In this document: one piece after another, positions 1 through 7,793 of the stretch
Layout: each line of letters starts with the position of its first letter
Numbering within the stretch: the stretch's first letter is position 1
From: an uncultured Brevinema sp.
GTDB lineage: Bacteria > Spirochaetota > Brevinematia > Brevinematales > Brevinemataceae
Direction: 5' to 3'
DNA length: 32,547 nucleotides
NCBI GenBank assembly: GCA_947036575.1
Contig: CAMQSH010000003.1
Span: forward strand, 1-32,547
The notes under the pieces: model-generated
What the model saw: the letters and a program-made list of their open reading frames with translations, nothing else
Databases searched by the model: none
What the model was told of the DNA's origin: nothing
Translations under genes and position numbers: made by a program

Positions 1-2
1 CT

Positions 3-56
3 CCAAAGTATCACGATCTCTATAGTAAAAAATTCCCATTGTCTATGGAAAAATAG
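3..56 (+). CDS. possible C-terminal tail of an upstream gene (partial)
   Basis: The frame beginning at base 3 stays open from the window edge to TAG at 54-56 and reads PKYHDLYSKKFPLSMEK. It stops 14 bases before a bidirectional terminator, which is where a convergent gene would be expected to end. The other two forward frames look less protein-like. The segment is too short to identify a family, so this is only a suggestion that a plus-strand gene enters from the left. Confidence 0.3.
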   Translation, partial: PKYHDLYSKKFPLSMEK

Positions 57-70
57 AATTATTAATAAAA

Positions 71-99
71 AAAACACCTCTGTAATAGGGGTGTTTTTT
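71..99. terminator. bidirectional intrinsic terminator
   Basis: A 10-bp stem (71-80 with 88-97, one G-U pair) and loop TGTAATA is flanked by T-runs on both strands. It closes the minus-strand glvA-PTS operon and any plus-strand gene ending near base 56. It belongs to the family of similar terminators seen at 4031, 6211, 11388 and 15009. Confidence 0.8.
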
Positions 100-117
100 G
101 TTTAATATTTAAAAATA

Positions 118-1437
118 TTATTTTAATTTTGGCCAGAAGTCTTTATTAGCTTCTATAAGATCATCAAGGATTTTCTTAGCAATTTCCATAGAAGGTACAG
201 TACGAGATAGAGAAATAGCTTGCCATAATTTTAGGTAAGATCTTTCTATCCAAGCTTCAACGGTTAATTTTTCTACAGCGACTTGTTGTTCCATAAGTCC
301 TTTTTGAAAACGAGGAATTTCTCCCATAACCATAGGTTCTGGTCCTGTTACTCCCACAACACATGGGATTTCTACCATAGCAGTAGGATCAAAGTTAGAA
401 ATAGATCCATTATTAGGAACAATAAGAAGCATTCTTTCACCTGTATTAAAAGCAATTGCTGTAGCCAAATCAACGATATAACTAGCATGACCACCTACAT
501 GAAAAGAACTATCTTTGAAAGTGCCTTTATCAATGATTTTTTGACATTCTATGAATACTGTTTTTTCTCTTCCTTCTTTAACCATATCTGTTCTTGTATA
601 ATTAATGTCAGAATGAGATACGACATAATCGGGGAAGAAATAATATTTTAGGTAGGAATTAGGAATCATATCTGGAGATAGCGCATAAGTATCTTTGGCT
701 TTTTTATAAGTATCTGTCCAATCTGCATCTCTGTTTGAATCTACTGTATGAAAACCATGCTCTGCTATATGTTTTTTGATAGTAGGCATGAGATCTCGTC
801 CTGTAGCTTTTTCACGAATATCTGTCCACCAACCAAAATGATTTAATCCAAAATATCGTACTTGCATCTCTTTTCGAGATTTTAATCCACATACTTTAGC
901 CATGGTAGCTTCAAGACCTATAGGCATATCACAAATATTTAACACTTTAGAATTTGGTTTTAATCTACGTGTAGCTTCGGCAACAATAGCTGCTGGATTA
1001 GAATAGTTGAGCATCCAAGCATTAGGGGAATATTTTTCCATGTAATCAATAAGCTCAATAACACCACCTATAGAACGCATTCCATAAGAAATTCCTCCTG
1101 GTCCACAAGTTTCTTGTCCGACAACCCCATGTTTTAGAGGTATCTTTTCATCTAAAGAACGCATTTCGTATTTTCCTACACGAATATGAGCCATTACAAA
1201 ATCTACATCTGTAAAAGCTTCTTTAGGATCTGTAGTGTATAAAAATTTCACCTCTGGGGCTTTTTCACGCATCATGATTTCACAGGCTTTACCTACTAAT
1301 TCTTGACGTTTTTCATCGTTATCATAAAACTTAATATATCTTAAGGGAAGTCTGTCTTGACTTTCTAATAATAACAATACGATTTCTGGGGTGAAGGTAC
1401 TTCCTCCTCCTGCTATAACTATAGAATATTTATTCAT
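118..1437 (-). CDS. glvA: 6-phospho-alpha-glucosidase, glycoside hydrolase family 4 (MalA/GlvA type)
   Basis: This 439-aa protein resembles Bacillus GlvA/MalA along its whole length as I remember that sequence. The family hydrolyses 6-phospho-alpha-glucosides such as maltose 6-phosphate in the cytoplasm by an NAD+- and Mn2+-dependent redox mechanism. Visible features are an N-terminal Rossmann motif (IVIAGGGSTFTP, residues 6-17), the metal-binding NICDMP with Cys169 and Asp170, GLNHFGWW with His200, and the tyrosines near 265. The CxMP signature favours alpha-glucoside over beta-glucoside specificity within GH4. The start is preceded by AAAGGAG. It lies 22 bases downstream of the EIICB gene and should be cotranscribed: the PTS delivers the phosphorylated disaccharide that this enzyme cleaves. 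The reading frame is intact. Confidence 0.95.
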   Translation of the reverse strand: MNKYSIVIAGGGSTFTPEIVLLLLESQDRLPLRYIKFYDNDEKRQELVGKACEIMMREKAPEVKFLYTTDPKEAFTDVDFVMAHIRVGKYEMRSLDEKIPLKHGVVGQETCGPGGISYGMRSIGGVIELIDYMEKYSPNAWMLNYSNPAAIVAEATRRLKPNSKVLNICDMPIGLEATMAKVCGLKSRKEMQVRYFGLNHFGWWTDIREKATGRDLMPTIKKHIAEHGFHTVDSNRDADWTDTYKKAKDTYALSPDMIPNSYLKYYFFPDYVVSHSDINYTRTDMVKEGREKTVFIECQKIIDKGTFKDSSFHVGGHASYIVDLATAIAFNTGERMLLIVPNNGSISNFDPTAMVEIPCVVGVTGPEPMVMGEIPRFQKGLMEQQVAVEKLTVEAWIERSYLKLWQAISLSRTVPSMEIAKKILDDLIEANKDFWPKLK

Positions 1438-1459
1438 AATTTTCTCCTTTTATGGTATT

Positions 1460-3043
1460 TTATAATAGTTTTTCAAAAGCTTCTCTTACTTGCGGAACGG
1501 TTAATCCAACAATAATTTGAATATTGTTGTCAGATCTTACTACTCCATGAGCACCACCTATTTTAAAAGAGCTGTTGGCTTCAATCTTTTGAGGATCTTT
1601 AACACTGATTCTTAATCTAGTAGCACAATTAGTAACAGATTTGACATTTTCTTTTCCCCCAATAGCAGTTAAAAAGATGAGAGCTTGATCTTCAGATTTT
1701 GTTGTGGTTTGTTCTTCAGAAGTGATATCTTTATTTTTAAAATCTTTTTTGGTATAAAGTTTCATTTCTGACTCTTCTTCTCTTCCAGGAGTTTTAATAT
1801 TTAATTTTTCGATTAATAACTTGAACACGATAAAATAAATACCAGTAAATATTAATCCTATAATAATTTGGGTGAATATCATTTCTGAGTGATTCTGAAA
1901 TAGAGGAATCCAACTAGTAGCAAACCAATTTATTAAACCACTACCAAAATCTCCTGTAACACCAAAAGCATAAGCTACTGTTGCTAAAGTTGCAGCAAGA
2001 AGAGAATGCACTAAAAATAAAATAGGAGCTAGGAATAAAAATGTAAATTCTAAAGGCTCTGTTATTCCAGTCATCATGGCTGTTAAAGTTACAGGAATAA
2101 GTAAAGAAGCTACTCGTGTACGTTGATCTGGTTTAGCTGTAAAATAGATTGCTGCTGCAATTCCTGGAGAAGCAAAGACTTTAGACATTCCATACATACG
2201 GAAAGCGCCTTCTGGATATATATCTATCAGAGGACCGGTATGAGCTATAAAGGTTTCAAGATTTGCTGGATAATAGACAGTTAGACCTTCTGGAACTATT
2301 GCAGGACCAAAAGAAAACGGACCATAAATAAAATGATGAAGTCCTGTAGGTATGAGAGCTCTTTCTAAAAACGTAAATACCCAAACTCCAACTAATCCTG
2401 AATTTGCCATAAAGCCTTGTAAAGAGTTTATCCCCATTTGAACTTGAGGCCAAATAATAACAGTAAGTACAGAAACTGGTAACAAAACAAAGAAAGCCCG
2501 AATCACAACATAACAAGTTCCATTAAAAGTCCCCAACCACTCAGGTAATTGAGTATCAAAATATTTATTGTGAATATCCGTAACAATATAAGCGATTAAT
2601 AAAGATCCTATCATTCCTGTATCTAATGTTTTAATACCTGCTATCATTGCAAGCCCACTTCCAGGTTTTACAGCTTGAGACATATCAATTCCAACAAGTC
2701 CTCCGAATTGAGTCAAAATAGCAGAAATAAAATAGTTAAAAGTTAAATAGGATATAACAGCTCCTAAAACAGCACGTCCAGGTGCTTTTTCAGCGAGAGC
2801 AATGGGAAGCCCCAAAACAAAAACAATAGGTAATTGTCGAAAAATAGTCCATGCTCCTTCTTTGACAATATATACAATCTTAAAAAATACTCCTGAAGGA
2901 TCTGCTAGATCTCCAACAATAGAGGGGGAACTCAGGACTGTTGTAATAGCAACCATAATCCCTGCAAAAGCAAATAGCAATACAGGAACAAACATAGCTG
3001 CTCCTAATCTTGAGAAAAAAGTCATAAATTTAGAACTTTTCAT
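1460..3043 (-). CDS. glvC: PTS maltose/alpha-glucoside transporter, EIICB (GlvC/MalP type)
   Basis: A 527-aa inner-membrane protein that imports and phosphorylates an alpha-glucoside. The EIIC domain (about residues 1-400) has many hydrophobic segments, the LIPTGLHHFIY stretch and the GITEP motif. The cytoplasmic EIIB domain follows a charged linker and carries the phosphorylated cysteine (about Cys473) in TNCATRLR. There is no EIIA domain, so a separate EIIA(Glc) must donate phosphate. I placed the start at 3043 because AAGGAGATATTT sits directly upstream; a longer frame to 3118 has no ribosome site and runs through the operator palindrome. Similar throughout to Bacillus MalP/GlvC. Operon with glvA, likely controlled by the adjacent GntR regulator. 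Confidence 0.93.
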   Translation of the reverse strand: MKSSKFMTFFSRLGAAMFVPVLLFAFAGIMVAITTVLSSPSIVGDLADPSGVFFKIVYIVKEGAWTIFRQLPIVFVLGLPIALAEKAPGRAVLGAVISYLTFNYFISAILTQFGGLVGIDMSQAVKPGSGLAMIAGIKTLDTGMIGSLLIAYIVTDIHNKYFDTQLPEWLGTFNGTCYVVIRAFFVLLPVSVLTVIIWPQVQMGINSLQGFMANSGLVGVWVFTFLERALIPTGLHHFIYGPFSFGPAIVPEGLTVYYPANLETFIAHTGPLIDIYPEGAFRMYGMSKVFASPGIAAAIYFTAKPDQRTRVASLLIPVTLTAMMTGITEPLEFTFLFLAPILFLVHSLLAATLATVAYAFGVTGDFGSGLINWFATSWIPLFQNHSEMIFTQIIIGLIFTGIYFIVFKLLIEKLNIKTPGREEESEMKLYTKKDFKNKDITSEEQTTTKSEDQALIFLTAIGGKENVKSVTNCATRLRISVKDPQKIEANSSFKIGGAHGVVRSDNNIQIIVGLTVPQVREAFEKLL

Positions 3044-3073
3044 AAATATCTCCTTATATAAATAAAAACAACA

Positions 3074-3117
3074 TGTATTATATAAAAAGATACAAGCTGT
3101 TCTTTTTATATAATACA
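3074..3117. promoter_or_regulatory. 17-bp-arm inverted repeat, likely operator of the PTS operon
   Basis: A perfect inverted repeat has arms 3074-3090 and 3101-3117 (half-site TGTATTATATAAAAAGA) and a 10-base spacer. It covers the -10 box of the PTS promoter, the predicted start of transcription and most of the short leader. This is the expected place for a repressor of the dimeric GntR/HutC type encoded next door. In RNA it would also form a hairpin just before the ribosome site, so a structural role is possible. Confidence 0.65.
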
Positions 3118-3137
3118 ATATGTGTGTATAAAGTCAA
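3110..3137 (-). promoter_or_regulatory. promoter of the EIICB-glvA operon
   Basis: On the minus strand a -35 TTGACT (3132-3137) and a -10 TATTAT (3110-3115) are separated by 16 bases. The -10 box lies inside the inverted repeat. Confidence 0.65.
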
Positions 3138-3196
3138 TCTATAAAAAGGAATAAAAAATATATATATGTAAAATATTGTTTTATAATGAGTTGTGA

Positions 3197-3934
3197 TTAT
3201 TTTTCAATGTGAATAAGGAATTGATGATCTACTGGATTCTTGAATGCTTCTGTGTATTCAAAGATTTCCCCTGTATCAAAATAGCTCGTTGTTGTAGTGA
3301 TAATGAGAGGAGTATTTAAAGGAATATTTAAAATATCAGCGATTTCTGGAGTTGGGTGAGCTGGAATAAGCTCTAAATCATGACTTTTGATTTTTCTATT
3401 TTTTTGTTGAGTAATGTATTCATATTTTGAGTGAGAAAGAATCTCTATACTTAGCTCAGGAAACAAAGAAACTGGCATATAGCCGATTTCGATAGAATGG
3501 ACAAAATTATTCAAATAACGGATTCTTTTAGTGAAATAAACTAAAGCATCAAGTTCTATATTTAATTTTTTTGCATGGAATGTGTTTGCTGCTTGAATAC
3601 GAAAGTCTAGGACTTTAGTAAAAGGAATAGATTTTTCTTTTTTGGCTAATTCATGAAAACTATAAACAAAATTGAGAGAATGTTGTCTTCTTTTGTTAGA
3701 ACGAATATACCTACCACTTCCATGAACAGAATAGATTTTCTCACTTTCTACAAGCTCTGCTAAGGCTCTTCTTATTGTTGTTCTACTGACTTGATAATGA
3801 GATGCGAGTTGATTCTCTGATGGAATAATCTCATGATCTTGTTTTGAACTGATAAAATCTTGATAAATATGGTCTGCGATTTTAGAAAATAATTTTTGTT
3901 TTATTACTTGATAGGAAGTGTTTTTTTTAGACAT
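3197..3934 (-). CDS. GntR/HutC-family transcriptional regulator with UTRA ligand domain
   Basis: This 245-aa protein has an N-terminal winged helix-turn-helix (about residues 8-80; PSENQLASHYQVSRTTIRRA, then the wing GSGRYIRS) followed by a UTRA effector domain (about 95-240) of the kind that binds sugar phosphates. It sits directly upstream of the PTS operon in the same direction, with its own promoter, and is the obvious candidate to bind the 3074-3117 palindrome. Bacillus glvA-glvC operons use an RpiR-type regulator instead, so the regulator type appears to have been exchanged. The ribosome site is weak (AGAGAAA). Repressor action and effector are inferred. Confidence 0.85.
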   Translation of the reverse strand: MSKKNTSYQVIKQKLFSKIADHIYQDFISSKQDHEIIPSENQLASHYQVSRTTIRRALAELVESEKIYSVHGSGRYIRSNKRRQHSLNFVYSFHELAKKEKSIPFTKVLDFRIQAANTFHAKKLNIELDALVYFTKRIRYLNNFVHSIEIGYMPVSLFPELSIEILSHSKYEYITQQKNRKIKSHDLELIPAHPTPEIADILNIPLNTPLIITTTTSYFDTGEIFEYTEAFKNPVDHQFLIHIEK

Positions 3935-3959
3935 TATAATTTCTCTATTTTTTTGTTAT

Positions 3960-3988
3960 ATTATATATTATGATCTGGAGATTTGCAA
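3960..3988 (-). promoter_or_regulatory. promoter of the GntR regulator gene
   Basis: -35 TTGCAA (3983-3988), 17-base spacer and a perfect -10 TATAAT (3960-3965) read on the minus strand, 26 bases ahead of the start codon. Confidence 0.7.
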
Positions 3989-4030
3989 TCTACCAATGAG
4001 TATTCTTATTTAGTCATACTTACAAAAATA

Positions 4031-4066
4031 AAAAACACCACCCTAATAATAAGGTGGTAGGTTTTT
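4031..4066 (-). terminator. intrinsic terminator of the outer membrane protein gene
   Basis: Stem ACCACC/GGTGGT around loop CTAATAATAA, followed on the minus strand by a T-rich run. Its 23-base core is identical to that of the terminator at 15009-15042. Flanking pairs are less perfect than in that copy. Confidence 0.65.
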
Positions 4067-4113
4067 GTTTTTATACAATAATTATTTTGTTTGTCTTATT
4101 AAGATAATCTAAT

Positions 4114-4770
4114 TTACTCGCTACCAAAAGTAAAGCCAAAGGTAATTGAGGTGTTAAATCCTGGTAAAAAATGGCTAAAATTTAATAATTCAAATTTATT
4201 TCTCCAACCTATAGTAAATCCATTATTCATTATATATTGTATACCTGGAAATATGTAATATACTCCTAAGCTGAGGGAATTTCTTCCTTCTAATGTTTCT
4301 GATCTATTGAGATAATATTTAGTATCGGCAGCTCCAAAGTGTACTCCAACCCCAAGTATATCAAACATTATTCTACCTGATTCTAGCTGGCGTCCTACAG
4401 TATAGGCCATTGCAAATTCACCATATATCTTTTCAAAAGTTTGATTATATATCGTATCGTAATCTCCTTCTAAAAAACTCATAGAAAAACCTGCTCTCAT
4501 ATCAAAACCATGTACCATATTATTTTTACGTACACTATGAAAAAGGTATCCTATTTCTAGGGTAAACATCCCACCATCCACCGATACTGCAGGTCGTGCA
4601 GGAGATTCTATAGTCCCCCACCAAAAATCTGTTGTATAGGCATCTCGTCCACCTCTAGAAGCTGTTTGATATCCACCACCGATATTAATCTGTAGATTGT
4701 GTCTTCCGATCTTTGCGTAAGACATGGTACTTATTATAAGTAAAGCACATAATAAAGTAATTCTTTTCAT
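4114..4770 (-). CDS. predicted beta-barrel outer membrane protein
   Basis: A 218-aa protein with a Sec signal peptide (MKRITLLCALLIISTMSYA, cleavage after residue 19). The mature part has alternating short amphipathic strands rich in Gly, Tyr and Phe (LQINIGGGYQ, FTLEIGYLF, FDMRAGFSMSF, LSLGVYYIF, ITFGFTFG) and ends in a strand-like segment, the pattern of an 8-stranded-type barrel. I chose the start at 4770 because AAGGGGGT lies directly upstream; the frame extends 8 codons further without support. I do not recognise a specific family. It has its own promoter and terminator and shares a palindromic promoter region with the divergent EIIC gene, so coordinated control with sugar uptake is possible. 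Confidence 0.7.
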   Translation of the reverse strand: MKRITLLCALLIISTMSYAKIGRHNLQINIGGGYQTASRGGRDAYTTDFWWGTIESPARPAVSVDGGMFTLEIGYLFHSVRKNNMVHGFDMRAGFSMSFLEGDYDTIYNQTFEKIYGEFAMAYTVGRQLESGRIMFDILGVGVHFGAADTKYYLNRSETLEGRNSLSLGVYYIFPGIQYIMNNGFTIGWRNKFELLNFSHFLPGFNTSITFGFTFGSE

Positions 4771-4810
4771 TTTATTTACCCCCTTATATAACAAAAATAT
4801 TTTATTAATT

Positions 4811-4839
4811 ATTATAGTATTATACTAATAGATTGTCAA
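4811..4839 (-). promoter_or_regulatory. promoter of the outer membrane protein gene
   Basis: Consensus -35 TTGACA (4834-4839), 17-base spacer and -10 TATAAT (4811-4816) on the minus strand. The -10 and spacer lie in the left arm of the palindrome at 4812-4866. Confidence 0.8.
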
Positions 4840-4866
4840 TAACTATCTATTAGTATAATACTATAA
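4812..4866. promoter_or_regulatory. 22-bp-arm inverted repeat in a divergent promoter region
   Basis: Arms 4812-4833 and 4845-4866 are perfect reverse complements separated by 11 bases. Because of the symmetry, each arm carries a TATAA(T/A) box pointing away from the centre: the left one serves the barrel gene, the right one (TATAAA, 4862-4867) points to the EIIC gene but lacks a good -35. Likely a shared operator; the binding protein is unknown. Confidence 0.6.
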
Positions 4867-4871
4867 AGCTA

Positions 4872-4899
4872 TTGCTATTATAAAAAAGTATGATATAAT
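4872..4899 (+). promoter_or_regulatory. promoter of the orphan EIIC gene
   Basis: -35-like TTGCTA (4872-4877), 16-base spacer and -10 TATAAT (4894-4899), followed 32 bases later by the start codon with ribosome site AGGAG. Confidence 0.6.
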
Positions 4900-4931
4900 A
4901 AATTAATAATAATATATTATAGGAGTTTCGA

Positions 4932-6197
4932 ATGTCTTTTGAACAAAAATTTTTAAGTGCTGCTAATGCGTTTTCAACACAACGGCATATTAATGCTGTT
5001 AGGAATTCGTTTTATAAGTTAATGCCTCTCATTCTTATTGCATCATTTTATGTACTGATTAACAATGTTTTTTTTCCATTGTTTGCGGACAATGCTTTTA
5101 TCCAATCTTTTAAAGATGTTGGAGATAGAGTATTTCGTGGAACATTAGGAATTATGTCCTTACTCTCTGCCTTTATAACTGCTTTCTATTTAGCAGAATC
5201 TTATAAAGAAGAGGGTATTTTTTATGGAGCAACAGCTCTTGGTTGTTTAGTAGCTTTACTTCCTGGTGCACCTATGGTCACTGTAGAGGGTGTTACTGGA
5301 GGTGTTTGGGGGATTTTAACATTTGCTGATACTTCTGCTTCTGGATTATTTGTAGCTATTCTTACAGCTATTGTGAGCACAGAATTATTGAGATCATTTT
5401 CCAAAGTTAAAGCACTTCTTATTACTCTTCCTGATTCAGTCCCACCAGCTGTAGCAAAATCTTTTTCTGCTCTTGTTCCTATTTTATTAACTTTCACTAT
5501 TTTTTCAGTTTTTGCTTATATTCTAAATTATGCTTGGGGAACAACTCTTTCTAATATCATTACAACAACCATACAAACTCCTCTTGTTAGTATTTTTCAA
5601 ACACCAATTGGATTGATGGCTGTTGTAGTATTAAAAAATCTTCTTTGGGGATTTGGTTTACATGGATCTTTTGTTCTTGGTCCCATTACAGAACCTACTC
5701 TTCTTATTGCAATTCAAGAAAATATCGCTAATATACAAGCAGGACTTGAGCCAACATTTATTGTTACAAAGCCTTTCTTAGATGCTTTTGCTAATTTTGG
5801 AGGTTCTGGTGGTACTTTTGGTTTAATTTTGGCACTGCTTATTTTCTCCAAAAGAGAGGATGAAAAACTTATTGGTAAATTAAGTCTTACTCCTGGGTTA
5901 TTCAATATCAATGAGCCTCTTATGTTTGGACTTCCTATTGTGTTAAATCCTGTTTATATAATTCCTGTTATTATTACGCCTATCGTAACAACTTTGATTG
6001 CTTATATTGCAACAGCTATGGGGCTTATTAATAAAACAATTGTATTAGTTCCTTGGACAACACCACCAGTGTTATCAGCATACCTTGCTACAGGAAATGA
6101 TATTAGAGCAGCGATTTTATCTATGGTATTAATTGTAATTTCTACTCTTATTTTTGCTCCTTTTGTTATGATATCTAATAAAATGCTCAAAAAATAA
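4932..6197 (+). CDS. PTS EIIC, lactose/cellobiose family (orphan)
   Basis: A 421-aa membrane permease subunit with about ten hydrophobic segments. The family signature appears twice: the WGFGLHGSFVLGPITEPTLL stretch in the middle, and NINEPLMFGLPIVLNP, which contains the EP motif of Lac/cellobiose-type EIIC proteins, after residue 320. In this family EIIC transports a beta-glucoside, chitobiose or lactose while separate EIIA and EIIB proteins phosphorylate it. Neither EIIA nor EIIB is encoded nearby, so partners must lie elsewhere in the genome or the protein works differently. The start follows AGGAG with 7-base spacing. It is monocistronic and ends at a bidirectional terminator. Substrate cannot be told from sequence. 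Confidence 0.88.
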   Translation: MSFEQKFLSAANAFSTQRHINAVRNSFYKLMPLILIASFYVLINNVFFPLFADNAFIQSFKDVGDRVFRGTLGIMSLLSAFITAFYLAESYKEEGIFYGATALGCLVALLPGAPMVTVEGVTGGVWGILTFADTSASGLFVAILTAIVSTELLRSFSKVKALLITLPDSVPPAVAKSFSALVPILLTFTIFSVFAYILNYAWGTTLSNIITTTIQTPLVSIFQTPIGLMAVVVLKNLLWGFGLHGSFVLGPITEPTLLIAIQENIANIQAGLEPTFIVTKPFLDAFANFGGSGGTFGLILALLIFSKREDEKLIGKLSLTPGLFNINEPLMFGLPIVLNPVYIIPVIITPIVTTLIAYIATAMGLINKTIVLVPWTTPPVLSAYLATGNDIRAAILSMVLIVISTLIFAPFVMISNKMLKK

Positions 6198-6210
6198 ACT
6201 TTAAAATATA

Positions 6211-6245
6211 AAAATACCACCTATTAATAAGGTGGTGTTTTTTTG
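6211..6245. terminator. bidirectional intrinsic terminator between convergent genes
   Basis: Stem 6211-6221 with 6231-6241 (11 bp including one G-U pair) and loop TATTAATAA, with T/A tracts on both sides. Serves the EIIC gene (plus) and the ankyrin operon (minus). Confidence 0.8.
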
Positions 6246-6254
6246 TTTAATTTA

Positions 6255-6527
6255 TTATTGAAAACTCTCTAAATATTTGAAAATTTCTTTAGATTGAGCA
6301 TAATGTATAGCCTTCTTTCCATCATAATCTCTTACGTTAATATTACTATTATCTGCCAAATATTTTACTATCTCTAAATGACCACAAGCTGAAGCATACA
6401 TTAAAGCTGTCCACCCACTACTATCTTTAGTAAGATTAATATCAGTACCATTTTTTATACATCTTTGCACACCAGTTAGATCACCATTTTTTGCACTTTC
6501 AAGAAGATTGTCAATATTATTTTTCAT
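6255..6527 (-). CDS. small ankyrin-repeat protein
   Basis: This 90-aa protein has no signal peptide and contains two to three ankyrin units: NLLESAKNGDLTGVQRCIKNG, then a full consensus-like repeat (SGWTALMYASACGHLEIVKYL), then a C-terminal capping unit (DGKKAIHYAQS...FKYLESF). I chose ATG at 6527; a TTG six codons upstream has no better ribosome site. It follows the ankyrin lipoprotein gene by 50 bases on the same strand and is probably cotranscribed. Being predicted cytoplasmic while its neighbour is a lipoprotein, it is probably a truncated duplicate, or it could serve as an intracellular partner. The function is unknown. Confidence 0.7.
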   Translation of the reverse strand: MKNNIDNLLESAKNGDLTGVQRCIKNGTDINLTKDSSGWTALMYASACGHLEIVKYLADNSNINVRDYDGKKAIHYAQSKEIFKYLESFQ

Positions 6528-6577
6528 TTGAAATCTCGTTATCAATTTCTATATTATTTTTTAATATAAATTTTCTA

Positions 6578-7786
6578 CTACTTAGCACCTACAGCCTTGA
6601 GTAAGTCTATAATTTCCAAATCACCATTCTCTAAAGCCCATGTTAAAGGAGAGCCACCATCATTATCTTTAGTATTAACATCAGCCCCACCATCTATAAG
6701 TAATTTTGTTATATCTTTATAGTTCATCAAAATAGCAAAGGATAAAACAGACTGATTATGATTATCTTTATATTTGACATTGAGATCTGCTCCACTTTTT
6801 ACAAGTGATGCTACTACTCCCGTGTGCTTCCCATAAACAGCCCACATCAAAGGAGTCAAATTATCTCTAGTATCTTTAATATTAACATCCGCCCCATTTT
6901 TTAGAAGTATGTCCACGACACTAGTATGACCATTCATTGACGCATACATTAAAGGTGTTATTCCACTGGTGTCTTTTATATTAACAGGAACACTTTTTTT
7001 GATAAGCATATCTACTATATCAGCATGACCATGCCCTGAAGTCCACATCAAAGCATTTTGATCGTGTTTGTTTTTAGCGTTAATATCTACATCTTCTTGG
7101 ATAAGCATTTTTATTATATCTGCATTACCATTTACAGAAGCATACATCAAAGTAGTTGAGCCATTCTTATCTGCTAGGTGAGCATCAGCTCCATTTTGCA
7201 TTAAGAATTCAACAATATTTTTATTACCACTTATAGACGCTGTCATCAAGGGTGTTACCCTTTTAGTACCTCTTTCGTTGACATCTCTTCCCTCTTTAAT
7301 AAAAGCTTGCACTTTTTGTAGATCTCCTATTCCTGCTGCATCCCAAAAATCAACAGTAGCTCCATTATTAAGAAGGAGTTGGGTAATATCTTTATGTCCA
7401 GCATAATAAGCCTGTCTCAAGAGCGTTTTCCCATCATCTAATTTAATAGAAATATCTGCCCCAGCATCTATGAGTAGTTTTACAATTTCTGTATATCCTT
7501 GTTGAGTTGCTAACATCAAAGCAGTCATTCCATCATTATTAGCTATATCAAGATCAGCGCCTTCTTTGATAAGGAATTTTACAATATCAGGATGTCCAAT
7601 ATAAGAAGCCCACATTAAACTGGTAAAGCCCCTATCATTAGTAGCATTAATATTTACTCCGTCTTTGATCAAAGTTTCAACTTTATTCAAATCTCCGTAA
7701 AAAGTAGCTGAAAACAACTCCTCATTTGAGTTATTACTACAAGATATGAAAGATAATAATAGTATAAATAATAATATTTTTTTCAT
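6578..7786 (-). CDS. ankyrin-repeat lipoprotein
   Basis: A 402-aa protein beginning with a lipoprotein signal (MKKILLFILLLSFISC; lipidated Cys16) and followed by about eleven tandem ankyrin repeats to the C terminus, each about 33 residues with patterns such as TALMLATQQGYTEIVKLL. One repeat (about residues 145-165, DFWDAAGIGDLQKVQ) is degenerate and resembles an N-terminal cap, suggesting that two ankyrin blocks were joined. The start follows AAAGGAG. It has a long structured leader that shares elements with the hydrolase pseudogene upstream and with the gene at 30644. Probably anchored in the periplasm or on the surface and used for protein binding; the partner is unknown. Confidence 0.85.
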   Translation of the reverse strand: MKKILLFILLLSFISCSNNSNEELFSATFYGDLNKVETLIKDGVNINATNDRGFTSLMWASYIGHPDIVKFLIKEGADLDIANNDGMTALMLATQQGYTEIVKLLIDAGADISIKLDDGKTLLRQAYYAGHKDITQLLLNNGATVDFWDAAGIGDLQKVQAFIKEGRDVNERGTKRVTPLMTASISGNKNIVEFLMQNGADAHLADKNGSTTLMYASVNGNADIIKMLIQEDVDINAKNKHDQNALMWTSGHGHADIVDMLIKKSVPVNIKDTSGITPLMYASMNGHTSVVDILLKNGADVNIKDTRDNLTPLMWAVYGKHTGVVASLVKSGADLNVKYKDNHNQSVLSFAILMNYKDITKLLIDGGADVNTKDNDGGSPLTWALENGDLEIIDLLKAVGAK

Positions 7787-7793
7787 AATTACT

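Noticed and set aside
283..651. 122-aa plus-strand frame inside glvA
   Set aside because: Antisense shadow of a strongly conserved enzyme gene with no ribosome site.
3044..3118. 25-residue N-terminal extension of the EIICB protein
   Set aside because: It has no ribosome site, runs through the operator palindrome, and the ATG at 3043 has AAGGAG and aligns with the start of known MalP proteins.
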